From assembly GCA_016711435.1 (NCBI GenBank), contig JADJSY010000014.1:1-35625 (forward strand): a DNA stretch of 35,625 nucleotides, given 5' to 3'. The DNA comes from Lewinellaceae bacterium. GTDB taxonomy: Bacteria; Bacteroidota; Bacteroidia; Chitinophagales; Saprospiraceae. The position numbers and the translations under genes are program-made. The notes below the pieces were generated by a model. The model saw only the letters and a list, made by a program, of their open reading frames with translations. It ran no database searches and was not told the DNA's origin. Each line of letters opens with the position of its first letter. The stretch's first letter is position 1. Positions 9,552 to 19,850 of the stretch are shown piece after piece.

Positions 9552-10688
9552 TTAGGCAAGTTGAATCGTAGCAATCGCCGGAGCAACTTTCCGCCCTCGC
9601 TGAAATTCTAATCCCAGCAGGTGCGCGGCCGTCTGTGCAAATTGCTTTTGCCACAATTGCCTGGGTGTACGTACCTCCCCAGTACAGGGACATCGGGACC
9701 CATGGCGCCCAACCAGATTTGCTCGAGCCGGACAGATGCCGGTTATGTTCCATCCAGCGCCGAATTGTTTTCCCGCCTCGTCCATGATCCGTAGTCACAA
9801 TTAGCGTACTTTTCCTGCGGTACATGGAGTCTTGTTGGAGGTAGGTCCACAATTCATCCAAATACTGGTCAAACTGATGGGCTGCACCCAGATAAGCCGG
9901 GTAATTACCAGCATGGCCGAGTAGGTCAGTTGCATTCAGGCCGATATAAATCACATGGGGGCGCTGTTCGTAGATATAAGCCATAGCCGCTGACCAAGTG
10001 AAAGGATCATCGAATTTGCCAGGCGGTAAATGCCGGTTGTGAGGCCTAGGACGACGATTTTCTTTTCCGCTGTTTACGGGAATGCCGGCGCGGCGGGCGT
10101 TTAATATATATGGAAAGGCATCCCAACTGGTAAAGGCAGCCACTTTGTCCCGCAAATGCGGTTGCTGCTGAAAAAACTCCAGCAGGTTTTTATTGGGGTT
10201 ATGAATCTTTCGGTTAGAGAAAATCCGCCAGTTATCTGGCCGCCCGGTGAACATTTCATTATAACCTGGATAAGAGAAAGCCCACCGGTTGGCCACATCC
10301 ATGTTATTACCATAATCTCGGTTGCCATAAATTTGGCCCTGGTCGGCGAAAGCCAACCATAAGAAAGGTAGTAGCGCTTTACGACGCGCGTCGGGCGTTC
10401 CAGCCCAAAAGCGGACGGCGGCATCCAATGTATCCAGAGCACGTGATGCCGGGTCGAACAATAAGCGCTGTCCGCTCCGCTAAATAATTCCTGCCAACGA
10501 AGACCATCGGTAGTAACCATGAATAAGCAACGCGTGGCTGGTTCCGCTTCCGGAGCAGTTGAATATTTGCCAGACTCTCTTTCTGCCGCGACCGCTGGTA
10601 TATTTTCACCATTCAAAGAACGTGGCGACCACCATGTGATAAGGATAAACGACAGGCTGCTTAGTAGCAAGTGAAATATATTTTTCAT
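9552..10688 (-). CDS. alkaline phosphatase/phosphodiesterase superfamily protein, frameshifted
   Basis: Starts MKNIFHLLLSSLSFILI (signal peptide). Then FMVTTDGLRWQELFSGAD with the metal-binding Asp of the superfamily, the nucleophile region SYPGYNEMFTG, an extended middle part (AAFTSWDAFPYILNARRAG, HVIYIGLNATDLLGHAG), and VTTDHGRGG with the second Asp-His metal ligands. A frameshift near 10465 and at least one near 9700 are needed; the last frame ends VAPAIATIQLA at 9552. About 379 residues. Exported hydrolase of phosphate mono- or diesters, resembling type I phosphodiesterase/nucleotide pyrophosphatase-like proteins; the substrate is unknown. It follows the galactose-oxidase-like gene by 18 bases, so co-transcription is likely. 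The GC-only tract begins 39 bases after its stop. Confidence 0.77.
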
Positions 10689-10706
10689 GCCTGTAAAATC
10701 CCAACC

Positions 10707-12569
10707 TTAGTTTAAAATCACTTTTTGTATGCCCTTCACCCCGGTTTCCACTGTATCGTTAGGAAATAAATGCCCGCAGGGACCTGCATTGTTTCTATAG
10801 TAAAGTCTGGTGACCAGTTGTTTGCTGATTAATTACCTTGATCGAACTGGTTTTCCACCCACGTCCGATAATTCAAAACGCACCTTACCCGCCCGGGTCA
10901 ACCATTTCAATGGTCAGCCCATTGCTGGCCTGCGTCGGATGGAATACTCGAAAAGCCGCTGGTCACGGTTGGCCCGCCGACTGCGCTCGTCTCTGCGGGT
11001 CCCGGCAAAATGCGCACAATACGCGCCACCGACGGAATATCGTCCACCAAAGCCCAAAGCAGGTACCAGCTCGGCAAGGCCCGCAGGAATCGTCGGGAAT
11101 GGTGGCCTCGATGGATTGGCCCTGTTGCGTAAAATCCAGGTCGAGAAAGCGGTTTTCCCCGCAGTTCATCATGTGCGTGACGGCCTGAGTGCTTTGCAGC
11201 ACCACGGCTGTTGGTGCGTTTGTTCGCCCTGCCTCAAACCGGATCATTTCGCCACGCTGGTAGTCTGTTTTTCAAGATTTAAAATTTGCGGACGCCTCCC
11301 GGAATAAGTAAGGCGGTTTAAATGCATCAATGATACTAACCGGCGGCTCATTGCCGGGTGAGCCTTCGCCTCCGCGACGATCACCCGCCCATCAGGCACT
11401 AAGATGGCTAATGCGTGATACTCCCGTTTGCGCGGCATGGCCGCGAGCCGCCGCCAGGTATCGGTATAGGGGTCGTATTGGTCGGCCAAGTCCATGTAGC
11501 CCCATTGGTTCACGGGCGCAGGGTTGGTGGGGTCCTCTTTGGCCGAGATTACCGCCGCTGCCCGCCGGGAAGGGTTTGAAGCCTATGGCAATCACCTCGC
11601 CTTCCGGCAAATGCACGAGCTCGTGGTCCACGTGGTCGCCATTGGACATCCGGTTACCCTGCACAAAATCAGCAGCCAAATCCCATTGCTCGGTTACGGG
11701 GTCGAAGAGTTGCGGCGGGCGAAAAGTCATCAGCGCTTTGCCGCTATAAAGCGTGAGAATGGGCGACTGCTCGTTGCGAATGGCAATGGTATCGACCCAT
11801 TCAGTTTGGCCGGTGAGCGGATCGTACAGTTCGGTCGTATTTACGCGGACAGGATTGTTCAGCCCGCCACCACCGGTGATGAGCAGTCTCCCGTCAGCCA
11901 ATTGGGTCATAGAAGGATACCAGCGGTAATCGAGCATGAGCGGTAATATCTGCCAGGTCTTCGTAAAAACGTTGTACTGTTTCATTTTCCGAGTACCGGG
12001 GCCGTACACCTCCTGGTCGGTGCCGCTCGCCATGATGATATTGCCGTTCCAAAGCAGTTGTGATGCCACGCAGCCCTGCACTTCCAAGGCGCTTGGGCAC
12101 GGCCAGCGTAACATCAGCAACAGGGTCAAAGCAAAGGGCCCTTGGTATTGTGGACAGCAGTAGATGCTGCCGTCAGGCATCAATACTTCAAGGTCGGACT
12201 GCCGAGCGGTTCAAGCGAATCTTATGATGACATTCCACTCGCCCTGTTCTGTTTCTGGTCGTTGCGCATCGGGACGATTGTGCCGAGGATACCCGTCGTG
12301 GCATTTTTGGAAAATACGCGAAGTCGGGTTTGGCTACGCCGAAGAACAAGACACGCCCCGCCGCCGGGCAGGTTTTCAAACAAATATTGCCCGGCAGCAT
12401 CCGTACGCGTTTCCCAAAACCAAGATGTATCCGCGTTGAACAGTGTGACACGAGCCCGCCACGGGCGCGCTGTCGGGATCGTGGTGACCGTGCCAGTGAG
12501 GGTTTGGGCGGGAAGTTTTGAGGACAGGACAATTACTGCGAACAGCGGGAGTAGGTTGTAAAATTTCAT
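10707..12569 (-). CDS. T9SS-exported galactose-oxidase-like protein, frameshifted
   Basis: Signal peptide MKFYNLLPLFAVIVLSSKLPAQ, then a carboxypeptidase-regulatory-like domain (ARVTLFNADTSWFWETRTDAAGQYLFENLPGG). Then Kelch-propeller blades typical of galactose-oxidase/glyoxal-oxidase-like proteins (YNVFTKTWQILP, YRWYPSMTQLADGRLLITGG, TTELYDPLTGQTEWVD, REYHALAILVPDGRVIVA), the C-terminal DUF1929-like domain (RPQILNLEKT, APTAVVLQSTQAVTHMMN), and a T9SS sorting tail (VPAGIYFLTI ... KGIQKVILN) ending at 10707. About 620 residues with at least four indels. The family is usually a copper-radical oxidase of alcohols or aldehydes; I could not verify the Tyr-Cys pair and copper ligands because of the frameshifts. 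Cell-surface or secreted. Confidence 0.77.
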
Positions 12570-12576
12570 TTTCTGA

Positions 12577-13341
12577 TTATTTTTGAAACATTGGCGAAGT
12601 AACTATAAACAATGCAAAACCCGAACAAATGGTCAACAAAACCAGAGCACCGAAAATGCCCGCAACAGCCAATTGCCGATGTGGTCGCGGCCGTAGTCCA
12701 TCACAAGCAGCATCCAGAGCCAGTCGAACCACCGCCATTTTTCGTGCGGAATTTTTCCACCGTGCCCAATTCGGCAGCGACATACACGATGGTTTGGAAG
12801 GGTGTTCAAAAGCAAGGGCCCAGGCTGGCAACGCATTTTCCGGTACTCGTGGTCCGGAGGGGTTTCATCGAGGCTACACCGCCGAAAGCAATTTCGGTGT
12901 GCCGTCGCGAATCATCACCAGCCGCGACGGGCACCGCTTCTTCTTTCGATAAGGCCCGGCGCAGGGCGCTGGTTTTGGCATCAAACAGCCGCACTTTCGC
13001 GGATGCCGGTAGGCATTTTTCAAAAAAAAAACCTGCCACACCGCGTCCAGCACCTGACCAAGCGTAGACTGAGGATGCTGTCGGGGCTTTCGTCCAACGC
13101 AAGTTCTGCAATGATCACCGAGGCGATACACTCGCTTCATGCATCCGGCATTAGCTAGCGGTGCCGGTCGGCGCTGGGTAGTCGCCATTCCGTCCATGTC
13201 CGGACCAACTGAAAGCTAAAGCCTCTTGATCGTCCAGAGCAAAATTGAATCCCGATGGTCACGCCCATGAAGCGATGTAATCGGCGGAGGTAATATCGGC
13301 GGGTGTGGCGGATGAAAAGAGCAGCATGTTTATAGTTTCAC
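12577..13341 (-). CDS. PepSY-associated membrane protein, frameshifted
   Basis: Pieces in shifting frames match the PepSY-TM pattern: near the N-terminus YYLRRLHRFMGVTIGIQF leading into a first helix, then an FDAKTSALRRALSKEEAV segment of the PepSY domain, LPAWALAFEHPSKP-like text, KWRWFDWLWMLLVMDYGRDH, NWLLRAFSVL and LLTICSGFALFIVTSPMFQK as the last helix. About 250 residues, inner membrane. The start is uncertain: a GTG at 13341 followed by KLYKHAALFIRHTRRYY works if one base was lost. PepSY proteins of this kind are often linked to metal reduction or uptake; the position among copper-related genes is suggestive only. It ends 7 bases before the galactose-oxidase-like start. Confidence 0.66.
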
Positions 13342-14118
13342 AAAAGAAGCCTGGTCGATTGCCACCCGCCCTCATCACGCAAAAGCACCGGTTTCTGCCT
13401 GGCGCGCGCCGGTGTGCTCGCCTACCAAAGTGAGTCGCAAGGGCCGGGTGAAGGAGGGGAGAAGTTCGCCATTGCAAGAAGGGCCGCGGCGAATACGGAA
13501 CGAGCAGGTTTAATTGTCATGGCTTTCTCGCTATTTTGTGCATGATATGGTGGCTGTCGCCGAATCCCGTAGATAGCGTCGCAGTGCGTCCGCAAAATCG
13601 GAAAACAAGATTCAAAATTTGACCTTCACAGCTATCCGAAATTTTCTAAAGTCTCCCAGTTTTTATTGTAAAATATCGCCGTCGGGAGATCAAATTCCAT
13701 CGGTTGCTCCTACAGTATTGCACCGTTCCGTGTAGTGGATTGTGTTCAGGTTTGACTTTCTGTGCGCACCACTGCCGTCTTTCAGGTCGTATTTGTCGGC
13801 AAAAGGGGTGCTGTCAATTTTTATTCAAAATTAGTGTCCAGGTTTCCCTTTCCGGCTAGTAAAGGCGTATACTTGCCTCGCTGGAATCACTCGTGCCGGC
13901 CACTTTGACGGCTCCGTCGAACTCGACGGAGGCGGTATTGTTCGCGCCCGTGATCCACTTTTTCAAACGGCACCAATTCGGCTCAAATCGCCCGCCTGCG
14001 CACTTTGGGGAGGAATATTGAATGGTCACGGGTTACAGCCCCAATTTTTCCTGACGGTCATCGCTTTTATGCTTTTTAGAGTGGTGTCGCCCTCGACGGC
14101 ATTCGGGTTCCTCATGAA
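13342..14118. other. unresolved block without a continuous gene
   Basis: About 780 bases without a continuous frame. On the minus strand, short protein-like stretches occur (KWITGANNTASVEF followed by DGAVKVAGTSDSSEASIR; TPLLAGKGNLDTNFE; STPFADKYDLKDGSGAH; MTIKPARSVFAAALLAM, which looks like a signal peptide). They suggest one or two exported proteins broken by dense indels. I could not place them in a family. No RNA gene, repeat or promoter is evident. Confidence 0.4.
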
Positions 14119-14586
14119 CTACCGTCGGCTGAGTTGGCCGGTATTTTTCAAAAAATCCCTTTCGGCCCAACCCCGTGAAGTGTACCAACTGCGCCCCTGA
14201 TGCCCCGAAATGCCAACTGCAACAGCCGCACCGGTCAGGGCCAGGGCAGTCAGCAGCACCAAAAAGAGCCGCTGCCGAAAATACAAGCTCCACTCCTTTC
14301 AGCACCGCCCTGTGCCACCCAGATACACCGACCCGCGCATACCACTGGTGCTCGTCACAAATCAATTGGGCAGCCGCGCTCACCATTTCCCGTCTGGAGT
14401 TGCGGATGTCGCCAAGCGGCGGCGAAATAGGCTGATGCGTAGCCCAGCACCGCAAAAACCAGTATGGTATGGTAAGCCCTTTGTTTTTCACCCCAAACTG
14501 ACCAATTGCATCAACGCCGCCAGTACCAGCACAATGGGAAAGTGAACAATCATCGGGTGATAATTCGGAAACTGTTCCATGTCCAT
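14119..14586 (-). CDS. DUF2231-like small membrane protein, frameshifted
   Basis: Starts MDMEQFPNYHPMIVHFPIVL, the HPxxVHFPI signature of the DUF2231 family, followed by LVLAALMQLVSL and further hydrophobic helices (LPYHTILFAVLGYASAYFAAAW, VLKGVELVFSAAALF, GAQLVHFTGLG). About 155 residues with several indels; end placed at a TAG in the frame after VHFTGLG. Four transmembrane helices would be expected. Its ATG overlaps the stop of the metalloprotease gene (TAATG), so translation is probably coupled. The His residues in the first helix region could bind heme or metal; the family has no firm function. Confidence 0.68.
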
Positions 14587-16621
14587 TATTTTACTTTAAT
14601 CAGCCGAAGGGTCACTACCTGTCCGGCTGATTCGATTTTGAAAAAAATAAGTCCTGCCGGAAGCCCTGCCAGGTCGAGGGTCTTGCCGGGATCGGGGCCA
14701 TAATCGCGGAGCAATCTGCCCAGCGTGTCAAATACTCGAATGAATCGGTTCATTCCAACCGGCTTCTGTCTGCACCGCACAAGGTCAAATGCGGGATTTG
14801 GAAAAATCCGAACAGGGAAAGCGGCTCGTTCCGGTTCAACTGTGCCCGTCACCAAGCCGCCATCGATTTGAATATCGTCGAGGTACAGCCGGTTACCGCC
14901 ATCCGTTACGTTGACAAACCGGATTTTCACATATTCCTCTGTTCTGTATTGAAACAGGTTGACAGTTGCTTTTCTCCATTGTGCGGCTGTCGGGATAAAG
15001 GGAGTGGTTTGAGTAGGGCCAGTCACAAGCGCATGACCCGATTTAGTCAGGATGTTGGTATAGTTTACTCCACAGTCTTTAGAAATCTGTACGATCAATT
15101 CATCGGAATAATTCGGATCGGATCGCGCATAAGCCCACCAGAAAATGAGCGACAAAGACGAATCGGGATTGGAAGAGTTCAGATTTAGAAAGGGTAGCAA
15201 AATTTCGTCACGGGTTCCATAATTGACGTTCACCAAATTGTCGATACGGGCAGCGTACGGCGGCGAGTGTGCGGCCAGCGAATCTAACTCCCAATGAATG
15301 CCCAGGTCTGGATTGTAGATCTCCGCACCTGTCGGTGGAAAAACCCCATCGTCGAAATTAGCCGAAAAACGGCAAGGACTGGCCAATGCCTGGTTCCGTA
15401 ACCTGGACGTAATTTTCTAAAAAAGCGTATCGCTGCCATTGGCATTCGTAGCGATCAGAGTGACTGAAATGTGCCTAATGTGTCGTAAGTTACAGTAGGA
15501 TTTTGTAGTGTGGAAGTAGCAGGCATACCGCCGGGGAAACAACCACTGCCAGGAGGTAGCGCTATTAAGTGAACGATCTATAAAATAAACTATTCCTTTC
15601 AGACAAACCTGCGGTGTCAAGGTAACAAAATCCGCACAACAAGGCAAACAGGTGGCTCCATATAGGCGCTGTCGCATCCGGAGGCGCCTACATTATCGGG
15701 TGTCCAGATATGAGTACGAACTGTATCGAGTGTTGCCGTAATCCGATCCTTTTGCCCTTGCGTAAATATGCTTTTGCAATCATCAGGTGTATAATCCATG
15801 TAGTTGCGCACCTGATCGGGCAGATTTGGATTATCATTTCCACATGAATTGGCGTTAAGGTTGCATGTAAAATTAGGATTGGCTGCGGGTGGCGTATCGC
15901 AAACATAGTCGCCATCCGAACAGGTATCCTGACCACAGCCGCCATTAAACGTGTGGTATAACCCCAACCAATGACCTATTTCGTGTGTTGCCGTCGGCCT
16001 CCGGCTGCTGCTGCTGTTCCGCTATCGCCAAACAGATTATGCCGTACTACGAGACCGTCTTCTTCAGGTGGAGCATAAGGGAACGAAGAATAACCGCCCA
16101 CGCCGTTGCTGATGGTTTTACGACATAAATATTCAAATAGCGGGTGTTATCCCAAAACGAAAGGTTTTCAGGGACGCCCTATCTACAGGCTGGTGCGAAG
16201 TCAGTGTTTTCAAACAGTACGTCCCGTCTGTACAACGCCCTTGCGGATCTGTATTTGCCAGACAGAAACGGACACGGGTATCTACGCCCGCACCATCACC
16301 CGGTGTACCGGGTAGTTTGCCAAAGTCTTCGTTTAGAATTTCAATTTGCCGATCGATCTGGGCTTTACTGATGTTTTCAGAACCACCGTTGTGAATGACG
16401 TGTATGACTACCGGGATAAGCCTGATGTCATCGCTGTTTTCAGTAGTATTTGATGATTTTATTTGGGCGACTGCCGCACTGATACGCGCTTCAGCCGCTC
16501 GCAATGTAGCCGGTGGATTCAAAGCGTCAAAAAGGCAAGGCTCGTCAGACTGGCATTGGGCATTTAAGATTTGAAAAGCTGATTGAAATAAATTAAGGGC
16601 TAATAAGAGGCGGCAATATCT
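14586..16621 (-). CDS. M43 (pappalysin-like) zinc metalloprotease with T9SS tail, frameshifted
   Basis: Hydrophobic export signal (YCRLLLALNLFQSAFQILNA) but no clear start codon, so the 5' end is approximate. The pro/catalytic part includes IPVVIHVIHNGGSENIS, QIEILNEDFGKLPGTP and the zinc motif HEIGHWLGLYH (codons at 15953-15985), followed by NYMDYTPDDC with the Met turn. This is the HExxHxxGxxH arrangement of M43/pappalysin peptidases. A beta-sandwich region follows (NPDSSLSLIFWWAYA, LYLDDIQIDGG), then a T9SS type A sorting domain (FPVRIFPNPAFD ... LPAGLIFFKIESAGQ) ending KVK. The zinc-binding residues are intact, but at least four indels break the frame. Secreted or surface-anchored protease; substrate unknown. 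Confidence 0.8.
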
Positions 16622-16669
16622 TAAAGAATAAAAATTGGAAAGGTAAGGTGGAAATTCTATGATCTAAGA

Positions 16670-17738
16670 TTACTCAGGCTTTTGATATGCCGGATTCTCC
16701 AAAAAGGTCTGGTCCGTCAATGTTTTCAAAAACGCTATCAAATCGGCTTTATCCTGAACGGTCAATTGAAGGCCGCCTGGCTGGATGTTATATTGTAAAA
16801 GTTCGTCCATGGTAGCCGACTGTTTTACGCCAGTATTATAATGGTCAATTACAGATTCCAACGTGGCAAAACGTCCGTCATGCATATAGGGCGCTGTGAG
16901 CGCTACGTTGCGCAGGCTGGGCACCTTGAATTTGGCTTGATCCAGTGGATCTTGCGTTACTTTCCAGCGGCCTTCATCGGTTTGTTCGGCATCGGCATCG
17001 AGGCCGTTGTTCATAAATTCGTCGTTGGTAAAATTGAATCCCGCGTGGCAGTGAAAGCACTCTGCCCCTCGTTCCGTCCCGAAAGGATCAAATTCCGTGA
17101 AAAATAACATCCGTCCCCGTTTTTCGCTATCGCTCAACGTTGCCTGTCCGTTTTTCCATTTGTCGTATTTGGCGTCATTAGATACAAGCGTTAGCATGAA
17201 CTGCTCCAAGGCGAGCCCTACCCGCTCGGAAGTGACGGAAGCGTCGCCGAAAGCACGGACGAATTGATCGGTATATTTCTTATTTGCCGAAAGTTTGGCT
17301 ATCACATTGGACAATGATTCGTTCATTTCGAGCGGATCCTGAATCGGTTTAAGTGCTTGGTCGCGCACATTCGGTGCCCGACCGTCCCAGAATAGTCCGT
17401 TGTGATGCCAGGCCAGGTTCATTATGGCCATCGCCTGGCGCTTGCCCGGCAACCCTTCCACCCCGATGCTGAATTGGCGAATGTCTGAAAAAGCATCTGG
17501 CTGTTTGTGGCAATCAGCGCAGGTTTGCGAGCCGTCTTTTGAAAGCAGCGGTTCATAAAACAACATCCGGCCGAGTTGTACGGTAGATACTGTCAGTTTG
17601 TTGTCATCAGGCAAGTCCGGCGCAGGAAAGTAACCTACAAGGTGTAGGGTCATAGGTAGCGGGTGGCTCGACGGGATCTTTAGAATCACAGGCAGCCATC
17701 AGGAAAACTATAAATAACAGGAGAGTCAGTTTTTTCAT
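16670..17738 (-). CDS. di-heme cytochrome c peroxidase (MauG/MbnH-like), one frameshift
   Basis: Lipoprotein start MKKLTLLLFIVFLMAACDSK at 17738, then an indel near 17650, then a long intact frame. Two c-type heme motifs are visible: CADCHK in the N-terminal domain and CFHCHAG in the C-terminal one. The family segments GRMLFYEPLLSKDGSQ, MNLAWHHNGLFWDGRAPNVR, FKVPSLRNVALTAPYMHDG and ADLIAFLKTLTDQ are all present. About 355 residues. Such enzymes either reduce peroxide or, as MauG/MbnH, use high-valent heme to oxidise residues of a partner protein. It lies 10 bases downstream of a second copy and near an MbnP-like gene, which favours the partner-oxidising role. The copies differ clearly in sequence, so this is not a recent duplication. 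Confidence 0.9.
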
Positions 17739-17748
17739 TTCAGAACAA

Positions 17749-18774
17749 TCAATTTTGACGAAACTTTGGATTCCTAACGAATGCTTGATCCGTCAGGCTA
17801 TTTAGAAACGCTACCAAATCAGCCTTTTCGCCGGCCGTTAAACCCAACGGCCGGATGAGTGCGTTTTTATTCGGATGCGGATATCCACCTGCATTATAAT
17901 GTTCCACCACTGCCTCTAAAGTTGTAAGAGATCCGTCGTGCATATAAGGTGAAGTAAGTGATACGTTCCTCAAGGTTGGCACCTTGAAACGCGCGCGGTC
18001 GCTCTCCAATTCGGTGAGCCGAAAGCGGCCGGGATCAGGATAGTCTGCATAAAGGCCGTTGTTTTCAAAAGTATAATTTGTGAAGTTGAACCCTGTGTGG
18101 CATTGGGAACAATCGGTTTTTTTCGGAAAAAACAGGTTCAAACCGCGTTTTTCAGCCGTAGTAAGCGCCTCATTTTTTCCTTGAAAATAATACAGATCAT
18201 AAGGACTTTGTCCGCTGACCAGAGTCCGCTCGAAGCAGGCTATGGAGCGTGTTATGACAAAGGCGTCCGGATCTCGGTCGTATGCTTCGCGGCTCATACG
18301 CACGTAAGCAGTATCGTGCAGCAACCGGTCCACAATCAGCAAAATATTAAAATCAAATTCGTTGTGTTCTTGGATAGGTACAAGAATTTGCATTTCAAGG
18401 GTCGGAACGCCGCCTTCACGAGTGAAATAGGGATGGTAGCCAATATTGGCCAGCGTTGGGGCATTCCGTGTTCCGGGCCTGTTGGCAATACCGGGACTGA
18501 ATGCAACCGTATCACTAAATGCTTTGGCAGCATGGTGGCACGATGCACATGATCGGGTGCCGTCGCTTGACATGATCGGGTCGTAAAACAATTTCTTCCC
18601 CAAAATCCAACGGGCAGGAGTGAGTCCGTTCCCATCCGGGAAAACCGGAGTAGGGAAGCCCGCCGGCACTGCCAATAACGGCTCCGGTTCCACAGGGGTT
18701 GCCTCCGGCATGTCTTTTCGACAGGCAGTAACGATAATCGCCAGGAATACTACGATATAACAGACTCGTTTCAT
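17749..18774 (-). CDS. di-heme cytochrome c peroxidase (MauG/MbnH-like)
   Basis: 341 residues, intact. Lipoprotein signal MKRVCYIVVFLAIIVTAC (Cys18). Heme motifs CASCH (residues 76-80, followed by a second His) and CSQCH (222-226), plus the family segments LGKKLFYDPIMSSDGTRS, NRPGTRNAPTLANIGYH, FKVPTLRNVSLTSPYMHDG and ADLVAFLNSLTDQAFVRNP. Periplasmic, lipid-anchored. First peroxidase after the MbnP-like gene (61 bases, with a hairpin in the gap), so probably its dedicated partner: in the described MbnP/MbnH pair the di-heme enzyme converts a Trp of MbnP to kynurenine to create a copper site. That function here is inference from synteny and fold. Confidence 0.93.
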   Translation of the reverse strand: MKRVCYIVVFLAIIVTACRKDMPEATPVEPEPLLAVPAGFPTPVFPDGNGLTPARWILGKKLFYDPIMSSDGTRSCASCHHAAKAFSDTVAFSPGIANRPGTRNAPTLANIGYHPYFTREGGVPTLEMQILVPIQEHNEFDFNILLIVDRLLHDTAYVRMSREAYDRDPDAFVITRSIACFERTLVSGQSPYDLYYFQGKNEALTTAEKRGLNLFFPKKTDCSQCHTGFNFTNYTFENNGLYADYPDPGRFRLTELESDRARFKVPTLRNVSLTSPYMHDGSLTTLEAVVEHYNAGGYPHPNKNALIRPLGLTAGEKADLVAFLNSLTDQAFVRNPKFRQN

Positions 18775-18785
18775 TGGAAAAGGGA

Positions 18786-18819
18786 GCGTACAGTGGAAAC
18801 GAAAATCTCCATTGTACGC
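18786..18819 (-). promoter_or_regulatory. intercistronic hairpin between MbnP-like and peroxidase genes
   Basis: GCGTACAGTGG pairs with CCATTGTACGC (one G-T pair) around a 12-base loop. On the minus strand it follows the MbnP-like stop by 16 bases and is followed by TCCCTTTTCC, then the peroxidase start. It could be a weak terminator or a stabilising stem setting unequal expression of the two genes. Confidence 0.45.
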
Positions 18820-18835
18820 CCTTGCTCTAAATTTT

Positions 18836-19807
18836 CTATTGTGTAAGAATTAATTTTTCGATAGCCACTACACGTTCGTTTTGCCACAAATAAACGAAGT
18901 ATATGCCTGCTTTCAGGTTTTGATTGAACGCAAAAGATTGACTACCCGAAGCAATTGGCTGACTCAACACAACCCGTCCGGTCAAATCAGTCAATGAAAT
19001 CCGGTAAGAGAAACCTGCCGGTAAAGTCATTAAAGCAGAAGCCTTACCCGATAAGGCCGGATTAGGGATTACGTTAAAAGTACCTTCAAACGCCGGATCA
19101 AGTGTGGAAGATGTTTCAGCGCTAAAAACGACGTTCTTCATGTTATTCATCAGTGTCACCGCTTTGCCTGAAGAGCCATGTACAATCAGGCCGGTAGAAA
19201 CATTGATGCTGTTTAACACCTGTGAGTAGTCAGCCACTACGTGAATAGTTTTATCGCCGTTCTGATGTGTTTCAGCCGTAGTGGGTAGGGTAAGTGTTTT
19301 ATAATTCGCATCGCCCAGGGCATGTATCTCAAAATCGTTTGCGAAATTTGTTCCCGCTTTGCCCTCAATGGCTACGAAACGATAACCCGCTGACCAACCC
19401 CATTGCATGGCCGGGTTTTGGGGAGCCAGCGGGTGATTGGCTGGATACGAAGCCGGGTCGAGGTGGTTATAGGCTTGATCTACGCCTACCGAAAATATGA
19501 TGCTTTCTACGTTGATAATATTCGGATATGATCCGAGATCGTACATACTGTCTACGGCAGGGCGAACCAACAAGAACAGGTCAGTTATGGGTGTTTCCTG
19601 ACCGCCATCGTGTACCACCTTGATTCGGGAAATATAGTATTCCAAACGAGTGATTTTGTAATCATAGGAGCCGGCAGAAACAGGTGTATTGAGTGCGAAC
19701 GATGCAGTCCCAAGGCGCGGCGAAATATGCAATTCCAGATTATTCTGTGCCTGTGCAGCCCACAAGGAATGAAAAATGAGAAGGCAGGAGAGTAGTAGTT
19801 TGTTCAT
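18836..19807 (-). CDS. MbnP-like copper-binding protein with T9SS sorting domain
   Basis: 323 residues, intact. Signal peptide MNKLLLSCLLIFHSLWAAQA. Residues 22-235 match the MbnP pattern: LEYYISRIKVVHDGG, SVGVDQAYNHLDP, and the signature MQWGWSAGYRFVAIEG (residues 134-149) with two Trp. From about 245 on there is a T9SS type A sorting domain (FNVIPNPALSGKA ... AGIYFVYLWQNERVV, ending LILTQ), so it is probably surface-attached or secreted. MbnP proteins bind copper after their partner MbnH oxidises a Trp to kynurenine. Two MbnH-like peroxidases follow. It lies 43 bases downstream of the anti-sigma gene, suggesting that the ECF sigma/anti-sigma pair controls it. Which Trp would be modified cannot be settled here. 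Confidence 0.86.
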   Translation of the reverse strand: MNKLLLSCLLIFHSLWAAQAQNNLELHISPRLGTASFALNTPVSAGSYDYKITRLEYYISRIKVVHDGGQETPITDLFLLVRPAVDSMYDLGSYPNIINVESIIFSVGVDQAYNHLDPASYPANHPLAPQNPAMQWGWSAGYRFVAIEGKAGTNFANDFEIHALGDANYKTLTLPTTAETHQNGDKTIHVVADYSQVLNSINVSTGLIVHGSSGKAVTLMNNMKNVVFSAETSSTLDPAFEGTFNVIPNPALSGKASALMTLPAGFSYRISLTDLTGRVVLSQPIASGSQSFAFNQNLKAGIYFVYLWQNERVVAIEKLILTQ

Positions 19808-19850
19808 AAACAGTTGATTGTGTGTGAAATAGTTTGATGAAAGCGGATAA

